This document shows positions 6,617-9,462 of a stretch of DNA of 9,462 bases, piece after piece. Within the stretch, counting starts at the first letter, position 1; each line of letters starts with the position of its first letter. Under the pieces are notes generated by a model. That model had not been told where the DNA came from and did no database searches. It saw nothing but the letters and a program-made list of their open reading frames with translations. Made by a program: the position numbers and the translations under genes. Origin of the DNA: Bacillota bacterium (GTDB taxonomy: Bacteria; Bacillota; Clostridia; Christensenellales; Aristaeellaceae); contig JAEWAH010000190.1 in assembly GCA_023391725.1 (NCBI GenBank), positions 1-9,462 on the forward strand, read 5' to 3'.

Positions 6617-6864
6617 ATTCCCCTCCAGGGGAGGGGTGGACGGCGAAGCCGGACGGGGTGGTTGCCTGTGGCGGCATACTGTACCATCCAGACCCCCTGA
6701 CGCTGCGTTACATACATCAACCATCCCGACGCTGCGGGGCCTCCTCTGGCTCAATCATCGCGCTGGGTCGCTCCGCTCCCATCGCTCGTTTCGCCAGTCT
6801 CCTCCGCCTCACTTCATCCGCCACTGGCGGCGCGAGGTTCCGGAGCCCCTCCCTGGAGGGGAAT
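6617..6864. repeat. Palindrome-ended repeat element III
   Basis: The ends ATTCCCCTCC (6617-6626) and GGAGGGGAAT (6855-6864) are exact inverted copies, and each belongs to its own terminal hairpin (6620-6636 and 6847-6861). The first 49 bases (6617-6665) match 4008-4056 of element I in the opposite orientation at 46 positions. GGGGTGGTTG (6655-6664) nearly pairs with CAACCATCCC (6719-6728). The core 6749-6833 is related to 4175-4260 in element II. No transposase is encoded. The element starts 4 bases after the CPBP stop and ends 29 bases before the rlmH start. Confidence 0.8.
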
Positions 6865-6893
6865 CGGGAGTGCGCCTCCGAGAAAGGTTTATG

Positions 6894-7370
6894 ATGCAAG
6901 CTGCGATCCTTTGCCTGGGAAAGCTTCGTGAAAAGCACTGGCGGCAGGCCGCGGACGAGTATTTGAAGCGGCTTTCCCGCTATGGCCGGGTGGAGGAGAT
7001 AGAGCTGGACGACGAGCCGGAGCCGCAGGACGAGAGCCCGGCGCTGATCCAAAAGACCATGGAGAAGGAAGCCGCCAAGCTATTAGGCCGCGTGAAGCCG
7101 GAGGACTATGTGATCGCACTGTGCATCGACGGGAAGCAGTGGGACAGCGTGGATTTTTCCCGGCACTTGACTGACGTTCAAAAAGATCATGGCCGGATCG
7201 TGTTCATGATCGGCGGGTCGCTGGGGTTGGGAGAGAGCGCCGTGAAGCGCGCGGATGAAAAGATGTCTCTGTCGCAGATGACCTTCCCGCACCAATTGGC
7301 CAGGGTGCTGCTGCTGGAACAGGTGTACAGGGCGGCAAAGATCAGCGCGGGGGAGAGATATCACAAATAA
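6894..7370 (+). CDS. rlmH: 23S rRNA (pseudouridine-1915-N3)-methyltransferase RlmH
   Basis: A 158-residue SPOUT-class methyltransferase that uses S-adenosylmethionine to methylate pseudouridine 1915 in helix 69 of 23S rRNA on assembled ribosomes. Landmarks: ILCLGKLREKHW (5-16) at the N-terminus, the SAM-site knot loop FMIGGSLGLG (104-113), MTFPHQLARVLLLEQVYRA (129-147) and the invariant C-terminal YHK (156-158). Length is normal (about 155-160). The ATG at 6894 is preferred over the ATG at 6891 because GAAAGG (6882-6887) is then 6 bases away and the N-terminus aligns with known RlmH proteins. An open frame extends far upstream through the repeat element but is not part of the gene. Transcription probably comes from the walJ promoter across element III; no separate promoter is evident. 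A hairpin terminator follows the stop directly. Confidence 0.96.
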   Translation: MQAAILCLGKLREKHWRQAADEYLKRLSRYGRVEEIELDDEPEPQDESPALIQKTMEKEAAKLLGRVKPEDYVIALCIDGKQWDSVDFSRHLTDVQKDHGRIVFMIGGSLGLGESAVKRADEKMSLSQMTFPHQLARVLLLEQVYRAAKISAGERYHK

Positions 7371-7400
7371 GGGGACGAGCAATTGCCCGTCTCCTGTTTC
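7371..7400 (+). terminator. Probable terminator after rlmH
   Basis: Immediately after the rlmH TAA, GGGGACGAGC (7371-7380) pairs with GCCCGTCTCC (7385-7394) around an AATT loop, with one G-T pair and one A-C mismatch. The tail TGTTTC is only modestly T-rich, so termination may be incomplete. It separates the walJ-CPBP-rlmH unit from the oxidoreductase operon. Confidence 0.6.
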
Positions 7401-7540
7401 ATATATTCTCCCGAATGATATATATAAAAAGACACTTCTGGCAGGGAAGCGCGGGGTTCATGGAGAATTATGGAGCAAAATCATACTGCCGGGTAAAGCA
7501 AGAAAACATACCAGTGGCAAATCCATAGGGAGGGATGAGG
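7397..7540 (+). promoter_or_regulatory. Leader and weak promoter region of the oxidoreductase operon
   Basis: An AT-rich block, GATATATATAAAAA (7417-7430), contains -10-like TATATA or TATAAA boxes. TTTCAT (7397-7402) is a weak -35 candidate, 16-18 bases upstream depending on the register. If used, the leader would be about 100 bases. Within it, an ATG at 7460 opens a 22-codon frame that ends at a TAG (7526-7528) just inside the korA ribosome binding site. Whether that peptide is made is unknown. No riboswitch fold is recognised. Confidence 0.3.
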
Positions 7541-9214
7541 TTGTACAATTTATTGATCGGCGGAGCGGCGGGCCAGGGCATCGATACGACGGCCGCCATA
7601 TTGGAAAAGCTCTTAAAAAGGGCCGGGTACAGCGTGTTTACTCTTAGGGATTTCATGTCCCGCATCCGGGGCGGGCACAACTTCTGCGCCATCCGCTTTG
7701 GCGCGGATCCTGTGCGCTCTCATGGCGGCAAGTATGACGGCATGATCGCCCTCAACCAGGAGACGGTGGAGCTCCACAAGGATGAGCTGAAAAAAGACGG
7801 CTTCATCCTCTGCGATGAAAAGCTGGGTATTAAGGATCCTCGGGCCATTACGCTTAACATGGAAGAGCGGGCGAAGGCACTGGGCAATCCCCGGGTGGCG
7901 GGGAGCATCGCCGTGGGCGCGGTCCTGAAGCTGTTCGGTGAAAACCTCGATCAGGCGGAAAGCGTGTTCCGTGAGGCCGTTCGGGAGCAATATCTGGAAG
8001 TGAACATGACGGCCCTTCAGGAAGGCTACGGGCTGACGCAAAGCCGGTATAAGCATCTGCCCGGCGAGTTTGGCGATTGGATGCTGGTCAGCGGCAGCAA
8101 GGCGCTGTGCCTGGGTGCGCTGGCGGCGGGGCTCAAATTCTATTCCGCCTATCCCATGTCCCCCTCCACGCCCATTCTGGAATACCTGGCGGAAAAGAGC
8201 CGGGAAGCCGGGGTGGTGGTGGAGCAGGCAGAGGATGAGATCGCCGGGATCAACATGGCCATCGGCGCGTCGTTTGCTGGCGCAAGGGCGATGACTGGCA
8301 CTTCCGGGGGCGGTTTTTCACTGAAAGTGGAGGCGCTCGGCTTATCCGGCATGGCGGAAGTGCCTTTGGTGGTGGTGGATGTGCAAAGGCCTGGCCCGGT
8401 GACGGGGCTGCCCACCCGCACGGAACAGAGCGATTTGAAGTTTGTGATCTCCGCCTCCCAGGGGGAATTCCCCAGGATGGTCATCGCGCTGCGCGATCAG
8501 GAAGATTCCTTCTACCAGACCATGCGCGCCTTTGATATCGCGGAGCGGTATCAAATTCCCGTCATCCTACTCAGCGATCAGTATATTGGGGATGCCACCG
8601 CCACGGTGAAGCCCTTCGATGTGAGCAAGGTCTCCGTGGCCCCCGTACCGACTGGAGATTGGACGGGAGAAGGGGAATACCTGCGCTATCAGTACACGAA
8701 GGATGGCATCTCGCCCAGGCTCCTGCCGGGCAAGGCAAAGGGTTTTGTCTCCGCCGACAGCGACGAGCATGACGAGCGTGGGCATATCACCGAATCTGCC
8801 GAAGTGCGCAACAGAATGATGGAAAAGCGCATGGGCAAGATCGATAAACTGCGGGAAGAATTGCAGGAGCCCGAATTCATCGGCCCGAAAAAGTTCGAGA
8901 CGCTGCTTCTTGGCTGGGGGTCACTATTGGGCCCCATCACCGAGGCGGTGGAAATACTCAACAAGGACGGCAAGGACAAGTATGCCGCGCTGGTGTTTGG
9001 GGATATCTACCCCCTGCCCGATAAGCTGCTGCGCAAAAAGGCCGAAAAGGCCAAGCATATCGTGAATGTGGAGCAGAACTATACCGGGCAGCTGGCACAG
9101 CTTGTCCGGGAGGCCACAGGTATCGAATGTGAAGATTCCGTCTTGAAGTATGACGGGCGGCAATTGTCCGGTGAGGAGATTGCGGCGCTTGTGGAAGGGA
9201 GGCAGGAGAAATGA
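7541..9214 (+). CDS. korA: 2-oxoacid:ferredoxin oxidoreductase, fused gamma/alpha subunit (KorA type)
   Basis: A 557-residue subunit of a 2-oxoacid:acceptor oxidoreductase, which decarboxylates a 2-oxoacid to acyl-CoA and reduces ferredoxin. Residues 1-180 are the gamma domain, opening with LIGGAAGQGIDTT (5-17) and containing SRIRGGHNF (40-48). Residues about 183-410 are the alpha (pyrimidine-binding) domain with YPMSPSTPILEYL (204-216), EQAEDEIAGINMAIGASFAG (228-247), TSGGGFSLK and RPGPVTGLPTRTEQSDL (283-299). A C-terminal transketolase-like domain follows (about 450-550). The gamma-alpha fusion of this length is the normal KorA form. The TTG at 7541 is chosen because AGGGAGG (7527-7533) sits 7 bases upstream; the ATG at 7535 directly abuts that site and is less likely. 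Substrate (2-oxoglutarate, branched-chain 2-oxoacid or other) cannot be set from sequence. The stop overlaps the beta-subunit start. Confidence 0.93.
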   Translation: MYNLLIGGAAGQGIDTTAAILEKLLKRAGYSVFTLRDFMSRIRGGHNFCAIRFGADPVRSHGGKYDGMIALNQETVELHKDELKKDGFILCDEKLGIKDPRAITLNMEERAKALGNPRVAGSIAVGAVLKLFGENLDQAESVFREAVREQYLEVNMTALQEGYGLTQSRYKHLPGEFGDWMLVSGSKALCLGALAAGLKFYSAYPMSPSTPILEYLAEKSREAGVVVEQAEDEIAGINMAIGASFAGARAMTGTSGGGFSLKVEALGLSGMAEVPLVVVDVQRPGPVTGLPTRTEQSDLKFVISASQGEFPRMVIALRDQEDSFYQTMRAFDIAERYQIPVILLSDQYIGDATATVKPFDVSKVSVAPVPTGDWTGEGEYLRYQYTKDGISPRLLPGKAKGFVSADSDEHDERGHITESAEVRNRMMEKRMGKIDKLREELQEPEFIGPKKFETLLLGWGSLLGPITEAVEILNKDGKDKYAALVFGDIYPLPDKLLRKKAEKAKHIVNVEQNYTGQLAQLVREATGIECEDSVLKYDGRQLSGEEIAALVEGRQEK

Positions 9215-9462
9215 GCGAAGGGAAATTTGCAACGTATGAAACGGCCTGGTGCCCGGGCTGCGGGAATTTCAGCATCATCAACTGCTTAAAGACCGCCCTG
9301 GAGGAACTGGGCAAAGATCCGCATGAGGTGCTGATGGTGGCTGGCATCGGCCAGGCGGCCAAGACGCCGCAGTATTTGAGTGCCAATTCCTTCTGCGGGC
9401 TGCACGGCCGGTCGCTCCCGGCGGCGGTGGCGGCCAAGATGGCCAACGAATCCCTCACTGTG
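9211..9462 (+). CDS. korB: 2-oxoacid:ferredoxin oxidoreductase beta subunit, partial (KorB type)
   Basis: The first 84 residues of the TPP-binding beta subunit; the gene continues past the window end. ETAWCPGCGNFSI (10-22) is the typical beta-subunit N-terminal motif that begins the TPP-binding region, followed by VAGIGQAAKTPQYL (43-56) and the LHGRSLPAA motif (64-72). The ATG at 9211 overlaps the korA stop (ATGA) and is served by GGGAGG (9197-9202), 8 bases upstream, so the two subunits are translationally coupled. Together with the alpha/gamma subunit it forms the catalytic core. Whether a ferredoxin-like delta subunit is encoded further downstream cannot be seen. Confidence 0.93.
   Translation, partial: MSEGKFATYETAWCPGCGNFSIINCLKTALEELGKDPHEVLMVAGIGQAAKTPQYLSANSFCGLHGRSLPAAVAAKMANESLTV

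Noticed and set aside
6636..6890. N-terminal extension of the rlmH frame through element III
   Set aside because: The open frame is repeat-derived; RlmH proteins begin at the position matching 6894 and have normal length from there.
7401..7534. Riboswitch or T-box in the korA leader
   Set aside because: No conserved motif or convincing multi-stem fold was found, and the stretch is short.
1..9462. tRNA, rRNA or prophage genes
   Set aside because: No cloverleaf, rRNA-like segment, integrase or phage structural motif was seen on either strand.

Overview
The window looks like chromosomal DNA from a moderately GC-rich anaerobic member of the Clostridia (Firmicutes); this is an inference. The evidence is a WalJ/YycJ-family hydrolase close to rlmH, an FHA-SEDS-PBP cell wall cassette, a ferredoxin-dependent 2-oxoacid oxidoreductase, strong purine-rich ribosome binding sites, apparent use of GTG and TTG starts, and palindromic intergenic repeats. 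I cannot name the genus.

Layout, left to right. Positions 1-377 hold no convincing gene: they contain an inverted-repeat element, a hairpin and an extended -10 promoter. Positions 378-3902 are a tight three-gene plus-strand operon: a membrane-anchored FHA-like protein, a RodA/FtsW-type SEDS glycan polymerase, and a class B penicillin-binding protein. Together they should form a peptidoglycan polymerase/crosslinking pair with an FHA accessory protein. Positions 3903-4343 are a gene-free cluster of palindrome-ended repeats, which includes a good minus-strand terminator. Positions 4344-4643 encode a 99-residue uncharacterised protein on the minus strand, divergent from walJ across two back-to-back promoters.

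Positions 4781-7370 read walJ, then a CPBP-family membrane protease, then rlmH. In Bacillus and Staphylococcus, walJ and rlmH flank an HtrA-type protease at the end of the wal (yyc) operon; here an unrelated membrane protease holds that place. A third palindrome-ended repeat separates the CPBP gene from rlmH. A hairpin terminator abuts the rlmH stop.

Positions 7541-9462 start a 2-oxoacid:ferredoxin oxidoreductase operon: a fused gamma/alpha subunit, then the TPP-binding beta subunit, cut by the window edge. It would convert 2-oxoacids to acyl-CoA with reduction of ferredoxin.

I found no tRNA, rRNA, CRISPR array, intact transposase or prophage gene, and no clearly new multi-gene system. The most notable items are the end-palindromic repeats, the altered phosphopeptide-binding motif of the FHA protein, the protease swap between walJ and rlmH, and the small orphan gene with its compact divergent promoter.
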